In this document: positions 8,827 to 17,910 of the stretch, in pieces
How positions within the stretch are numbered: position 1 is the stretch's first letter
How the letters are laid out: every line of letters starts with the position of its first letter
Origin: Propionibacteriales bacterium
GTDB lineage: Bacteria > Actinomycetota > Actinomycetes > Propionibacteriales > Nocardioidaceae
Direction: 5' to 3'
Assembly: GCA_026392465.1 (NCBI GenBank)
Contig: JAPLCA010000030.1
Location: 388,820 to 452,819, forward strand
Length of the DNA: 64,000 nucleotides
Position numbers and translations under genes: made by a program
The notes under the pieces: generated by a model
Database searches by the model: none
Told to the model about the DNA's origin: nothing
The model's input: only the letters and a program-made list of their open reading frames with translations

Positions 8827-10118
8827 CGACTCGTGCGCACGGCGACGGCCGCACCGTGGGAGGGCAGGTCCTCGGCGTCGGCGAGCACCTCGACGTGGTG
8901 CCCGACCTCGCGCAGGGCGGCCTCCGTGTAGGTCACGACGTGCACGTTCTTGCAGAACGCGCGCACCGACAGGCCCGAGGAGTGGCAGGCGCAGCCGGCC
9001 GTGGGCAGCACGTGGTTCGAGCCGGCGGCGTAGTCGCCGAGGGAGACCGGCGTCCACGCGCCGACGAAGATCGCGCCGGCGTTCACGATGCGCGCGGCAA
9101 CGCCGGCTGCGTCAGCGGTCTGGATCTCGAGGTGCTCGGCGGCGTAGGCGTTGGCGACGTCGACGGCCTGGTCGAGGTCGGCCACCAGCACGATCGCCGA
9201 CTGCGGTCCGGCGAGCGAGGTGCTGATGCGCGCCTGGTGCGTGGCGGTCGGCACCTGCCGCTCCAGCTCGGCCGTCACCGCGTCGGCGAGCGCGTCGCTG
9301 GGCGTGACGAGCACGCTGGCGGCCATCGGGTCGTGCTCGGACTGGCTGATGAGGTCGGCCGCGACGAACGCGGGGTCGGCGGTGTCGTCGGCGATGACGG
9401 CGATCTCGGTGGGACCGGCCTCGGAGTCGATGGCCACCGTGCCCTGCAGGTAGCGCTTGGCGGCGGCCACGTAGATGTTGCCCGGTCCGGTCACGAGGTC
9501 GACGGGCTGCACGCTGCCACCGGTGGCGACGCTGCCGTAGGCGAGCAGCGCCAGGGCCTGCGCTCCCCCGGCCGCGTACACCTCGTCGATGCCGAGCAGC
9601 GCGCACGCCGCGAGGATCGTCGGGTGGGGCAGTCCGTCGAACTCCGCCTGCGGCGGTGAGGTGAGGGCGATCGAGCCGACGCCGGCCACCTGCGCCGGGA
9701 CGGTGTTCATGACCACGGTGCTGACGAGCGGGGCGAGGCCGCCGGGGACGTAGAGACCCACCCGCTGCATGGGCACGATGCGCCGCTCGACCGTGGCCCC
9801 CGGGGCGACGGTGGTGACGACCGTCTGCTCGAGCTCGGCCTCGCACGTGGTGCGCAGCCGGGCGATCGACTCCTCCAGACCGGCGCGGATCGCGGGGTCG
9901 AGGTCGGCCAGCGCCTTCTCGAGGTACTCGGGCGCGACCCGCAGCGACGCGGGACGCACGCCGTCGAAGCGCTCGCCGTACTCGAGCACGGCCTCCTCGC
10001 CGCGCTCCCGGACGTCGTCGCACAGCGGCCCGACCACGTGCAGCGCGTGCTCGACGTCCTGCTGCGCGCGGGGCAGCTCGGCGGTCGGGTCGGTGCGGAG
10101 GTCGAGGCGTCTGATCAC
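8823..10118 (-). CDS. hisD: Histidinol dehydrogenase
   Basis: 431 aa. Zinc enzyme that oxidises L-histidinol to histidine in two NAD-dependent steps, the last steps of the pathway. Conserved pieces: [19 protein letters not shown] (zinc-ligand Gln and His), the catalytic Glu-His in YAAEHLEI, and [13 protein letters not shown] (zinc-ligand Asp). The GTG start at 10118 is 6 bp from a TAGAAT box with no Shine-Dalgarno sequence, so the operon probably begins leaderless. First gene of hisD-C-B-H, with each junction overlapping. Confidence 0.97.
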   Translation of the reverse strand: MIRRLDLRTDPTAELPRAQQDVEHALHVVGPLCDDVRERGEEAVLEYGERFDGVRPASLRVAPEYLEKALADLDPAIRAGLEESIARLRTTCEAELEQTVVTTVAPGATVERRIVPMQRVGLYVPGGLAPLVSTVVMNTVPAQVAGVGSIALTSPPQAEFDGLPHPTILAACALLGIDEVYAAGGAQALALLAYGSVATGGSVQPVDLVTGPGNIYVAAAKRYLQGTVAIDSEAGPTEIAVIADDTADPAFVAADLISQSEHDPMAASVLVTPSDALADAVTAELERQVPTATHQARISTSLAGPQSAIVLVADLDQAVDVANAYAAEHLEIQTADAAGVAARIVNAGAIFVGAWTPVSLGDYAAGSNHVLPTAGCACHSSGLSVRAFCKNVHVVTYTEAALREVGHHVEVLADAEDLPSHGAAVAVRTSR

Positions 10119-10161
10119 GCCCTGATTCTAGGGACCGTCCCTGCGCCTAGGATCAGGCCCC
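10119..10161. promoter_or_regulatory. Symmetric divergent promoter of hisD and the BenE-type gene
   Basis: The two GTG codons are separated by 43 bp. TAGAAT (minus strand, 10130-10125) lies 6 bp before hisD. TAGGAT (plus strand, 10148-10153) lies 8 bp before the transporter. Exactly 17 bp separate the two hexamers, so each occupies the position where the -35 element of the opposite promoter would be. No other regulatory motif is obvious. Confidence 0.6.
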
Positions 10162-11379
10162 GTGACGTCCCGTGACCTGCAGCAGCCGATCGTGGCCGGC
10201 GTGGTCACCGCGGTGGTCGGGTTCACGTCGTCGTTCGCCGTCGTGCTCGCCGGCCTGCGGGCCGTCGGCGCCTCCCCTGACCAGGCGGCCAGCGGGCTCC
10301 TCGCGCTCACGGTCGCCTTCGGGCTGCTCATGTCGGGCCTCGCGCTGTGGACCCGACTCCCGGTCACGCTGGCGTGGTCCACGCCGGGCGCCGCGCTGCT
10401 CGTGAGCACCGGGCCGGTCGAGGGCGGCTGGGCCGCCGCGGTCGGCGCGTTCCTGCTGACCGGCGTCCTGCTCGCCCTCACCGGGCTCATCCCCTGGCTC
10501 GGCCGGCTCGCGGCCGCCATCCCGGTGCCGCTGGCCCAGGCGATGCTGGCGGGCGTGCTGCTGCAGCTGTGCCTGGCACCGTTCACCGCGTTCGCGGACG
10601 CGCCCGCCGCGGTCGGTCCCGTCGTGCTGGTGTGGCTGCTCGCCACCCGGTGGGCCCCGCGCTGGGCGGTCCCGCTGGCGCTGCTCGCCGCGTTCGTCGT
10701 CATCGGCGTCACGCTGGCGACGACGGACACGACGGTGCCGACCGGGCACCTCCTCCCCCGCCTCGAGCTCACGACCCCGACGCTCACCGTCGCCGCGGTC
10801 GTCGGCATCGCCGTGCCGCTGACCGTCGTCACGCTGGCGTCGCAGAACGTGCCGGGCGTGGCGGTGATGCGCAGCTTCGGGTTCGCCGTGCCGTGGCGCG
10901 CGTCCATGGTCACCACCGGCACCGGGACGTCGGCCGCGGCCGTGTTCGGCGGTCACGCCATCAACCTGGCGGCCATCTCCGCCGCGCTCGCGGCGGGCGA
11001 CGGGGCCGGTCCACGCGAGCGCCGCTGGGTGGCGGCGTTCACCGCGGGGCTGGTCGCCCTGCTGCTGGCCCTCACCTCCGGCGCCCTGGTCGCGGTCACC
11101 GAGGCCGCGCCGGCCGGCATCGTCGAGACGGTCGCCGGCCTGGCGCTGCTCTCGACCTTCGCCGCGTCGATGGTCGCGGCGCTCGCCACCGACACCGGAC
11201 GCACGAGCGCCACCGTCACGTTCCTCGTCGCCGCGTCAGGTCTGCAGCTGTTCGGCGTCGGGGCGGCGTTCTGGGCCCTGGTCGTCGGCCTGGTCGTGCG
11301 GGCGACGCTGGAGCGTCGCACCGCGACGCCCGCGGAGCAGGAGGAGGCCGCCGATGGCGCGGAAGACGTCGGACGCTGA
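10162..11379 (+). CDS. BenE-family (benzoate:H+ symporter-like) membrane transporter
   Basis: 405 aa, almost entirely hydrophobic with ~11-12 predicted membrane helices. Family hallmarks include the N-terminal QQPIVAGVVTAVVGFTSSFA, PGAALL near residue 75, and the ASQNVPGVAVMRSFG segment in the second half. The family is named for benzoate uptake, but most members are uncharacterised and no aromatic-degradation genes lie nearby, so the substrate is open. GTG start, probably leaderless (TAGGAT 8 bp upstream). The downstream ybaK gene overlaps its end by 26 bp, so the two should be co-expressed. Confidence 0.88.
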   Translation: MTSRDLQQPIVAGVVTAVVGFTSSFAVVLAGLRAVGASPDQAASGLLALTVAFGLLMSGLALWTRLPVTLAWSTPGAALLVSTGPVEGGWAAAVGAFLLTGVLLALTGLIPWLGRLAAAIPVPLAQAMLAGVLLQLCLAPFTAFADAPAAVGPVVLVWLLATRWAPRWAVPLALLAAFVVIGVTLATTDTTVPTGHLLPRLELTTPTLTVAAVVGIAVPLTVVTLASQNVPGVAVMRSFGFAVPWRASMVTTGTGTSAAAVFGGHAINLAAISAALAAGDGAGPRERRWVAAFTAGLVALLLALTSGALVAVTEAAPAGIVETVAGLALLSTFAASMVAALATDTGRTSATVTFLVAASGLQLFGVGAAFWALVVGLVVRATLERRTATPAEQEEAADGAEDVGR

Positions 11380-11845
11380 GGCGACCCCGGCGCTCGCCGC
11401 CGTGCTGCGCGCCGGGGTCAAGCACCAGGTGCACCGCTACGTCCACGACCCGCGGTCGACGTCGTACGGCGGGGAGGCCGCCGAGGCGCTCGGCGTCGAC
11501 CCGGACCGGATCTTCAAGACGCTGCTCGCCGACGTCGACGGCGAGCTGTGCGTCGGGGTGGTGCCGGTGACCCTCCAGCTCGACCTCAAGGCGCTCGCCG
11601 CGACGCTCGGCGGCAAGCGGGCCGCGATGGCCGACCCGGCGCGGGCCGAGCGGGCCACCGGCTACGTCGTCGGCGGCATCTCCCCGCTGGGCCAGAAGCG
11701 GGCGCACCGCACCGTGGTCGACGAGACCGCCGAGCTGTGGGACACGGTCCACGTGTCCGGTGGGCGGCGGGGGCTCGAGATCGAGCTCTCCCCCGCCGAC
11801 CTGCTGCGGCTCACGGCTGGAGTGCCGGGTCCGATCGCTCGCTGA
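11354..11845 (+). CDS. ybaK: Cys-tRNA(Pro)/Cys-tRNA(Cys) deacylase, YbaK type
   Basis: 163 aa, typical size. Hydrolyses Cys mischarged onto tRNA-Pro by prolyl-tRNA synthetase. The conserved lysine is in RIFKTLL (residue ~56) and the family signature GYVVGGISPLGQK follows near residue 102, then DETAELWDTVHVSGG. It overlaps the upstream transporter gene by 26 bp. The 3' end overlaps the convergent membrane-protein gene by 35 bp. Confidence 0.95.
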   Translation: MARKTSDAEATPALAAVLRAGVKHQVHRYVHDPRSTSYGGEAAEALGVDPDRIFKTLLADVDGELCVGVVPVTLQLDLKALAATLGGKRAAMADPARAERATGYVVGGISPLGQKRAHRTVVDETAELWDTVHVSGGRRGLEIELSPADLLRLTAGVPGPIAR

Positions 11846-12323
11846 CGTCGGGGCGCCGGCCGGCCGCCCAGGTGACGACGAAGACGCCGACCAGCCCCGC
11901 GATCGCCCACACCACGAACGACGCCGGCGAGTCGACGGCCAGCCGGGCGGGGATGCTGTCGCCGAGCTGCGGCGAGCGGACCGCCTCCGGGCCGTCAGGT
12001 CCGAGCAGGACGCCGAGACGCCAGGTGAGCACGGACGCCGCGAGCGTGGCCGCGACGGTCAACGGCACCACGACCCAGCCGAGACGCCGCAGCACGAACC
12101 CGGCCACGAGGCCCCAGACCGCGGCCACGGCCGCGCCGAGGGCGACGAACAGCAGCTCGACACCGACCTGGGCACCCGAGGCCTCCTCGGTGAGCACGAC
12201 CCCCTGTTGCGTGACCCGCCACTGCGGCGGGGACGCGAGCGCGACCCACAGCACCGCGACCCCCGCGGCGAGCACGAGCAGACCGACCACCAGGGCGACC
12301 ACCTGCGTGACCGTGCGCCTCAT
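11811..12323 (-). CDS. Four-helix membrane protein, unknown (DUF2567-like?)
   Basis: 170 aa from ATG 12323. Four hydrophobic segments are visible (about residues 5-27, 50-72, 77-97 and 132-152), with an extracytoplasmic loop after the first helix. It follows dnaE with an 11-bp gap on the same strand and is probably co-transcribed. The layout resembles actinobacterial DUF2567 proteins, but I recognise no diagnostic motif, so that name is tentative. The 3' end overlaps ybaK by 35 bp on the opposite strand. Confidence 0.75.
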   Translation of the reverse strand: MRRTVTQVVALVVGLLVLAAGVAVLWVALASPPQWRVTQQGVVLTEEASGAQVGVELLFVALGAAVAAVWGLVAGFVLRRLGWVVVPLTVAATLAASVLTWRLGVLLGPDGPEAVRSPQLGDSIPARLAVDSPASFVVWAIAGLVGVFVVTWAAGRRPDVSERSDPALQP

Positions 12324-12334
12324 ACCTGATCCCT

Positions 12335-15300
12335 TCATCCCAGGCAATGCGGCCCCAGGAGCTCCTTGAGGTCGGCGATGAGCGACGAGGACGGCTTGAC
12401 CCGCAGGCTGTCGTCGAGGCGCATGACCTTCGTGGTGCCGGTGCCGACGAGGCGCAGGTGCACCTCGGTCATGCCCGGGTGGCTGCCCAGCACCTGCTTG
12501 AACGTGCCGATGGTGTCGCTCGTGCACCGGGCGACCGGCAGCGTGACGACCACGGGGGCGTCGGCCTGCCCGCCCGACCCCATGGCCGGCATCGTCACCT
12601 CGAGCGCGTTGAGCTCGACGCTGTCGTCCTTGCGGCGCAGCCGTCCCTTGACGACCACGACGGTGTCGGGCACGAGCACCGGGGCGGCCAGGTTGTACGC
12701 GCCGGGGAAGACCATCACGTCGATGCTGCCGTCGAGGTCCTCGACCGTCACGAGCGCCCACGTGTCGCCCTTCTTGCTGAGCCGGCGCTGCACGGCGGTG
12801 ATGAGCCCGCACACGCGCACGGTGGTGCCGTCGGGGCGCTCGGCGTCAGCGATCAGGTCGCCGATCGAGCAGTCGCTGCTGGCCTTCAGCACGTGCTCCA
12901 GACCCATGAGCGGGTGGTCGGAGACGTACAGGCCGAGCATGTCGCGCTCGAACGCCAGGAGCTGCGTCTTCTCCCACTCCGGCATGTCCGGCACGCTGAC
13001 GGTGACGCCGGTGAACGCGTCGTCCATCCCGCCGAACAGCGAGTCCTGGCCGATCGCGGCGTTGCGCTTGAGGTCGATGTACTGGTCGACCGCGTCCTCG
13101 GCGATCGTCGTCAACGCGCGACGACGGTGGCCGAGCGAGTCGAAGGCGCCCGCCTTGATGAGGGAGTCGAGGACCCGCTTGTTGCAGACGTGCGTGGGCA
13201 CCTTGTCGAGGAAGTCGGTGAAGTCCTTGTACGGCCCGTTCTCCTCGCGGCCCGCGACGATGCCGGCCACGACGTTCTCGCCGACGTTGCGCACGGCGCT
13301 GAGGCCGAAGCGGATGTCCTCGCCCACCGACGCGAAGTTCGAGACGGAGTCGTTGACGTCCGGGGGCAGCACCTGGATGCCGAGCCGGCGGCACTCCGCA
13401 AGGTAGATGGCCGACTTGTCCTTGTCGCCGCGCGTGCTCGTGAGCAGCGCCGCCATGTACTCGGCCGGGTAGTTGGCCTTGAGGTAGGCCGTCCAGTAGG
13501 AGATGACGCCGTACGCGGCGGAGTGCGCCTTGTTGAAGGCGTAGTCGGAGAACGGGAGCAGGATCTCCCACAGCGCCGTGATGGCGGCCTGGGAGTAGCC
13601 GCGCTCGAGCATGCCGGCCTGGAAGCCCGCGTACTGCTTGTCGAGCTCCTCCTTCTTCTTCTTGCCCATCGCACGGCGCAGGTTGTCGGCCTGTCCGAGG
13701 CTGAAGCCGGCCAGGACCTGGGCGATCTCCATCACCTGCTCCTGGTAGACGATCAGGCCGTACGTCTCCCCCAGGACGTCCTTGAGCGGCTCCTCCAGCT
13801 CGGGGTGGATCGGCTCGATCGCCTCGCGGCCGTTCTTGCGGCGCGCGTACTTGTTGTGCGAGTCCGCGCCCATCGGGCCGGGGCGGTACAGCGCACCCAC
13901 GGCCGAGATGTCCTCGAACTTGTCCGGGCGCATGCTGCGCAGCAGCGCCCGCATGGGTCCGCCGTCGAGCTGGAACACGCCCAGCGTGTCACCGCGCGAC
14001 AGCAGGTCGTACGTGGCCGGGTCGTCGAAGGTGAGGTCCTCCAGGACGACGTCCTCGCCCCGGTTGGCCTTGATGTTGACCAGCGCGTCGTCGAGGACGG
14101 TCAGGTTGCGCAGACCCAGGAAGTCCATCTTGACCAGCCCGAGCGACTCGCACATCGGGTAGTCGAACTGGGTGATGATCGCGCCGTCCTGCTCGCGCCG
14201 CATGATCGGCACGATGTCGACGAGCGGCTCGCTGCTCATGATGACGCCGGCCGCGTGCACGCCCCAGTTGCGGATCTGGCCCTCGAGCCCGAGCGCCGTC
14301 TCGTAGATCTTGCGGACCTCGGCGTCGCTCTCGTGGAGCTCGCGGAACTCCTTGCCGTCGTTGTAGCGCTTGTGGCTCGGGTCGAAGAGCTGCTTCAGCG
14401 GCACGCCCTTGCCCATGATGTCGGCGGGCAGCGCCTTGCTGATCCGCTCGCCCATGCTGAACGGGTAGTCGAGGACGCGGTTGGCGTCCTTGATGGCGGC
14501 CTTGGACTTGAGCCGGCCGAACGTCGCGATGTAGGCGACGCGGTCGTTGCCGTACTTCTCGCTGACGTAGCGGATGACCTCGGCGCGCCGACGCTCGTCG
14601 AAGTCGATGTCGAAGTCGGGCATGGACGGGCGCTCGGGGTTGAGGAAGCGCTCGAAGATCAGGCCGTGCGTGAGCGGGCACAGGTCGGTGATGCGCAGCG
14701 CGTACGCGGCGATCGAGCCCGCGCCCGACCCGCGGCCGGGACCGACGCGGATGCCGTTGTCCTTCGACCAGTTGATGAAGTCGGCGACCACGAGGTAGTA
14801 GCCGCAGTAGCCCTTGGTCTTGATGACCTCGAGCTCCATCTCGACACGGTCGCGCACCTCCTGGGTGAGCGCGTCGCCCGGGTAGCGCGACTCGATGCCG
14901 CGCCACACCTCCTTGACGAACCAGCTCTCCTCGGTCTCGCCCTCGGGCACGTCGGCGCGCGCCATGTAGCCGCCGGTGTTCTCGGAGAACTCGACGTCGC
15001 AGCGCTCGGCGATGAGCAGCGTGTTGTCGCACGCCTCCTTCATGCCGTAGCGGTCCTCCCACAGCTCGCGCATCTCGGCCGCGGACTTGACGTAGTAGCC
15101 GCCGCCGTCGAACTTGAGCCGCTTGGGGTCGGCGATGGACTTGCCGGACGCGACGCAGATGAGCGCGTCGTGGGCGTCGGCGTCCTCGGGGTGCGTGTAG
15201 TGGCAGTCGTTGGTGGCCACGGGCGGCAGCCCGAGCTGCTTGCCCAGGCGCAGCAGGTCGTCGCGGACCTCGCGCTCGATCGGGATGCCGTGGTCCATCA

Positions 15301-15889
15301 GCTCGAGGAAGAAGTTCCCCTTGCCGAAGATGTCCTGGAAGTCCGACGCTGCCTGGACGGCCTCGTCGTACTGGCCGAGCCGCAGCCGGGTCTGCACCTC
15401 GCCCGACGGGCACCCCGTGGTCGCGATGAGACCGTTCGCGTACTCGGCGAGGAGCTCGCGGTCGGCGCGCGGCTTGTAGTAGTAGCCCTCGAGGCTCGAG
15501 CGCGACGACAGCCGGAAGAGGTTGTGCATGCCCTCCGTCGTGGAGGCCAGCATCGTCATGTGCGTGTACGCGCCGCCGCCTGCGACGTCCTTGCCGCCCT
15601 CCTCCTCGTCGCCCGTGAGGCCACGGCCCCACTTGACCTTGCGGCGCTCGCTGCGGTGGGTGCCCGGCGTCAGGTACGCCTCGATGCCGATGATCGGCTT
15701 GACGCCGTGCTTGCGGGCCTTGGACCAGAAGTCGTAGGCGCCGTGCACGTTGCCGTGGTCGGTCATCGCGATGGCCGGCATGCCCAGCTCCGCGGTGCGC
15801 GCGAACATGCCGTCGAGCAGTGCGTGACCGTCGAGCATCGAGTACTCCGTGTGGTTGTGCAGGTGCACGAAGGACGAGTCGCTCGGCAT
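12335..15889 (-). CDS. dnaE: DNA polymerase III alpha subunit DnaE
   Basis: 1184 aa from ATG 15889, giving the standard N-terminus HLHNHTEYSMLDG directly after the start; the ORF track extends 105 residues too far. Replicative polymerase catalytic subunit. The N-terminal PHP domain keeps its metal-ligand histidines, consistent with the proofreading exonuclease of actinobacterial DnaE1. The palm has GPGRGSGAGS and the catalytic PDFDIDFDE. Helix-hairpin-helix and beta-clamp-binding regions follow, then a C-terminal OB fold (RVCGLITAVQRR). A TAGGCT box at 15960-15955 could be the -10, giving a leader of about 65 nt. Confidence 0.98.
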   Translation of the reverse strand: MPSDSSFVHLHNHTEYSMLDGHALLDGMFARTAELGMPAIAMTDHGNVHGAYDFWSKARKHGVKPIIGIEAYLTPGTHRSERRKVKWGRGLTGDEEEGGKDVAGGGAYTHMTMLASTTEGMHNLFRLSSRSSLEGYYYKPRADRELLAEYANGLIATTGCPSGEVQTRLRLGQYDEAVQAASDFQDIFGKGNFFLELMDHGIPIEREVRDDLLRLGKQLGLPPVATNDCHYTHPEDADAHDALICVASGKSIADPKRLKFDGGGYYVKSAAEMRELWEDRYGMKEACDNTLLIAERCDVEFSENTGGYMARADVPEGETEESWFVKEVWRGIESRYPGDALTQEVRDRVEMELEVIKTKGYCGYYLVVADFINWSKDNGIRVGPGRGSGAGSIAAYALRITDLCPLTHGLIFERFLNPERPSMPDFDIDFDERRRAEVIRYVSEKYGNDRVAYIATFGRLKSKAAIKDANRVLDYPFSMGERISKALPADIMGKGVPLKQLFDPSHKRYNDGKEFRELHESDAEVRKIYETALGLEGQIRNWGVHAAGVIMSSEPLVDIVPIMRREQDGAIITQFDYPMCESLGLVKMDFLGLRNLTVLDDALVNIKANRGEDVVLEDLTFDDPATYDLLSRGDTLGVFQLDGGPMRALLRSMRPDKFEDISAVGALYRPGPMGADSHNKYARRKNGREAIEPIHPELEEPLKDVLGETYGLIVYQEQVMEIAQVLAGFSLGQADNLRRAMGKKKKEELDKQYAGFQAGMLERGYSQAAITALWEILLPFSDYAFNKAHSAAYGVISYWTAYLKANYPAEYMAALLTSTRGDKDKSAIYLAECRRLGIQVLPPDVNDSVSNFASVGEDIRFGLSAVRNVGENVVAGIVAGREENGPYKDFTDFLDKVPTHVCNKRVLDSLIKAGAFDSLGHRRRALTTIAEDAVDQYIDLKRNAAIGQDSLFGGMDDAFTGVTVSVPDMPEWEKTQLLAFERDMLGLYVSDHPLMGLEHVLKASSDCSIGDLIADAERPDGTTVRVCGLITAVQRRLSKKGDTWALVTVEDLDGSIDVMVFPGAYNLAAPVLVPDTVVVVKGRLRRKDDSVELNALEVTMPAMGSGGQADAPVVVTLPVARCTSDTIGTFKQVLGSHPGMTEVHLRLVGTGTTKVMRLDDSLRVKPSSSLIADLKELLGPHCLG

Positions 15890-15966
15890 CGGGTGATGCG
15901 CCTCCAGACATGGCGGACGGACGGCCCCGGGGGGCGGTGGAGGGGAAGGGTGCCAGCCTACGCGAG

Positions 15967-16009
15967 GGTCCCCGCTCGTCCCGCAGCACACGCGGGACGA
16001 GCGGGGACC
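15967..16009 (-). terminator. Strong hairpin downstream of the ABC-2 exporter operon
   Basis: A perfect 18-bp GC-rich stem (15967-15984 with 15992-16009) and a 7-nt loop, just after the permease stop codon and before the dnaE promoter region. There is no U-tract, as is usual in actinobacteria. Confidence 0.8.
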
Positions 16010-16014
16010 AGAGG

Positions 16015-16818
16015 TCAGCGCGCGCCGGAGACCCGGTAGCGCCGGATAGAGAGCGGCACGAAGACCACGAGGATGAGCACCACCCAGAGCAGGGTGTAGA
16101 GCACCGGGTGCTGCAGGCTCCAGGCCGAGCTGTCGACGGGGCCGGCAGGCACGTTGCCGAACAGCTCGCGGCACCCCTGGGTGACCGCCGAGACCGGGTT
16201 CCACTCCACGAACGGGCGCAGGAAGGAGTTGAAGTCCTTCGTCGGGACGAACGCGTTCGACACGAAGGTGAGCGGCATGATGACGATGAACGACGCGTTG
16301 CTGATCACCTCGACGCTCGGCACGATCAGCCCGACGTAGGCCATGACCCAGCTGACCGCGTAAGCGAACAGCAGGAGCAGCAGGAAGCCGGCCAGCATGT
16401 CGACGACCCCCTCGCGCGCCCGCCAGCCGACGAGCAGCCCCGTGAGCGCCATGATGACCAGCGACAGGACGTTGTAGATGATGTCGGACGTCGTGCGGCC
16501 CACGAGGACGGCCGACGGTGACATCGGCAGCGACCGGAAGCGGTCGATGATGCCCTTCTGCATGTCCTCGGCCAGGCCCGCGCCCGTGAACGTCGCCCCG
16601 AACACGACGGTCTGGGCGAAGATGCCGCCGATGAGGAACTCGCGGTAGTTCAGGCCCTGTCCCGCGTCGATCGCCCCGCCGAAGACGAACGCGAACAGCA
16701 GGACGAACATGATGGGCGAGATCAGGACGAACACGAGGATCTCGGGGACCCGCTTGATCTTGATGACGTTGCGCTTGGCGACGACCCAGCCGTCGCTCAC
16801 GACCCGGGTGGCGTTCAT
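16015..16818 (-). CDS. ABC-2 type permease (DrrB-like)
   Basis: 267 aa, ATG 16818 overlapping the ATPase stop as ATGA. Six predicted membrane helices and the ABC-2 signature region around EDMQKGIIDRFRSLPMSPSA. The conserved LTFVSNAFVPT and WNPVSAVTQGCRELFG segments are typical of DrrB/daunorubicin-resistance permeases. It pairs with the ATPase encoded immediately upstream. Likely exports a hydrophobic drug or lipid; substrate not determinable. A strong hairpin terminates the pair. Confidence 0.94.
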   Translation of the reverse strand: MNATRVVSDGWVVAKRNVIKIKRVPEILVFVLISPIMFVLLFAFVFGGAIDAGQGLNYREFLIGGIFAQTVVFGATFTGAGLAEDMQKGIIDRFRSLPMSPSAVLVGRTTSDIIYNVLSLVIMALTGLLVGWRAREGVVDMLAGFLLLLLFAYAVSWVMAYVGLIVPSVEVISNASFIVIMPLTFVSNAFVPTKDFNSFLRPFVEWNPVSAVTQGCRELFGNVPAGPVDSSAWSLQHPVLYTLLWVVLILVVFVPLSIRRYRVSGAR

Positions 16819-17798
16819 GCGGTGGCCTCGTCCTTCTGGTCGGTGGTGGCGGCGTCCGACGCGGTCGCGTGACCGGTCAGGCTGAGGAAGACGTCGTCGA
16901 GCGTCGGGCGGCGCAGCCCGACGTCGACGACGGCGAGGTGCTGCTCCTGCAGGGCCTGCAGGACGGTGGCGAGCCGCGCGACGCCGTCGGTGACGGGTGC
17001 GGACAGGCCCCGGCCGTTGGCGTCGACCTGCACCTCGCCCGTGGCGACGGTGGCGAGGACCCGGGCGGCGGCGTCGCGGTCGGCCGGGTCGGCGACGACG
17101 ACCTCGACCCGCTCCCCGCCCGTCCGGGCCTTCAGCTCGTCGGCGGTGCCCCGGGCGATCGCCCGTCCGGAGTCGATCACGACGATCTCGTCGGCGAGCA
17201 CGTCGGCCTCCTCCAGGTACTGGGTGGTGAGCAGCAGCGTGGCGCCGGAGCGGACCAGCTCCTGGATGACTCCCCACATCTGCTGCCGCGCACGGACGTC
17301 GAGCCCGGTGGTGGGCTCGTCGAGGATGATCACCGGCGGGGCCGCGACGAGCGCCCCGGCGAGGTCGAGGCGACGCCGCATGCCGCCGGAGTAGGTCTTG
17401 GAGGGCCGGTCCCCCGCGTCGGCGAGGTCGAAGCGCTCGAGCAGCTCGCGCGCGCGGTCGCGGGCCTGGGTGCGACCCATGCCGTACAGCCGGCCGATCA
17501 TGTCGAGGTTCTCGAAGCCGGTGAGGTACTCGTCGACCGCGGCGTACTGGCCGGAGAGGCCGATCCGCGCCTTGACGCCCTCGGGATCGCGCGCGACGTC
17601 GACGCCCGCGACCTCCGCGGTGCCGCCGTCGGCCTTGAGCAGGGTCGCGAGGATGCGCACCGCGGTGGTCTTCCCCGCCCCGTTGGGGCCCAGCAGGCCC
17701 AGCACGGTGCCCTCGGGCACCGACAGGTCGAGACCGGAGAGGGCCTCGACCCCCTTGTAGCGCTTGACGAGCCCGGTGGCCCGGATCATGTCGGCCAT
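16815..17798 (-). CDS. ABC transporter ATPase (DrrA-like)
   Basis: 327 aa. Complete nucleotide-binding domain: Walker A GPNGAGKTT (residues ~37-45), Q-loop SGQYAAVDE, signature YSGGMRRRLD, Walker B VIILDEPTTGLD and the switch region TTQYLEEAD. The last ~100 residues form the DrrA-type C-terminal domain, with DVGLRRPTLDDVFL near residue 293. It forms an exporter with the downstream permease. A 21-bp inverted repeat lies about 19 bp upstream of the start. No adjacent regulator gene is present. Confidence 0.95.
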   Translation of the reverse strand: MADMIRATGLVKRYKGVEALSGLDLSVPEGTVLGLLGPNGAGKTTAVRILATLLKADGGTAEVAGVDVARDPEGVKARIGLSGQYAAVDEYLTGFENLDMIGRLYGMGRTQARDRARELLERFDLADAGDRPSKTYSGGMRRRLDLAGALVAAPPVIILDEPTTGLDVRARQQMWGVIQELVRSGATLLLTTQYLEEADVLADEIVVIDSGRAIARGTADELKARTGGERVEVVVADPADRDAAARVLATVATGEVQVDANGRGLSAPVTDGVARLATVLQALQEQHLAVVDVGLRRPTLDDVFLSLTGHATASDAATTDQKDEATA

Positions 17799-17816
17799 CA
17801 GCCACTTCTCCGCCCT

Positions 17817-17837
17817 GGTGTTCCGGGGTGGAACACC
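17817..17837. promoter_or_regulatory. Inverted repeat upstream of the DrrAB-like operon
   Basis: Perfect 8-bp arms GGTGTTCC / GGAACACC around a 5-bp centre, 19 bp before the ATPase start. The size and symmetry suit a dimeric repressor site (TetR-like exporters are often controlled this way), but a leader hairpin is equally possible. Confidence 0.4.
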
Positions 17838-17910
17838 TCGCGACGATCATGCCCTGTCGCGCCGACAGAACTCATCGTCCGAAGGGATGAGATCCGACCG
17901 CCGTCCGGTC

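Noticed and set aside
12347-16039. 1230-aa plus-strand ORF opposite dnaE
   Set aside because: Antisense frame of dnaE, kept open by high GC content; no recognisable domain.
15890-16204. N-terminal extension of DnaE in the ORF track
   Set aside because: It adds 105 residues before the universal HLHNHTEYS start region and runs across a strong terminator hairpin.
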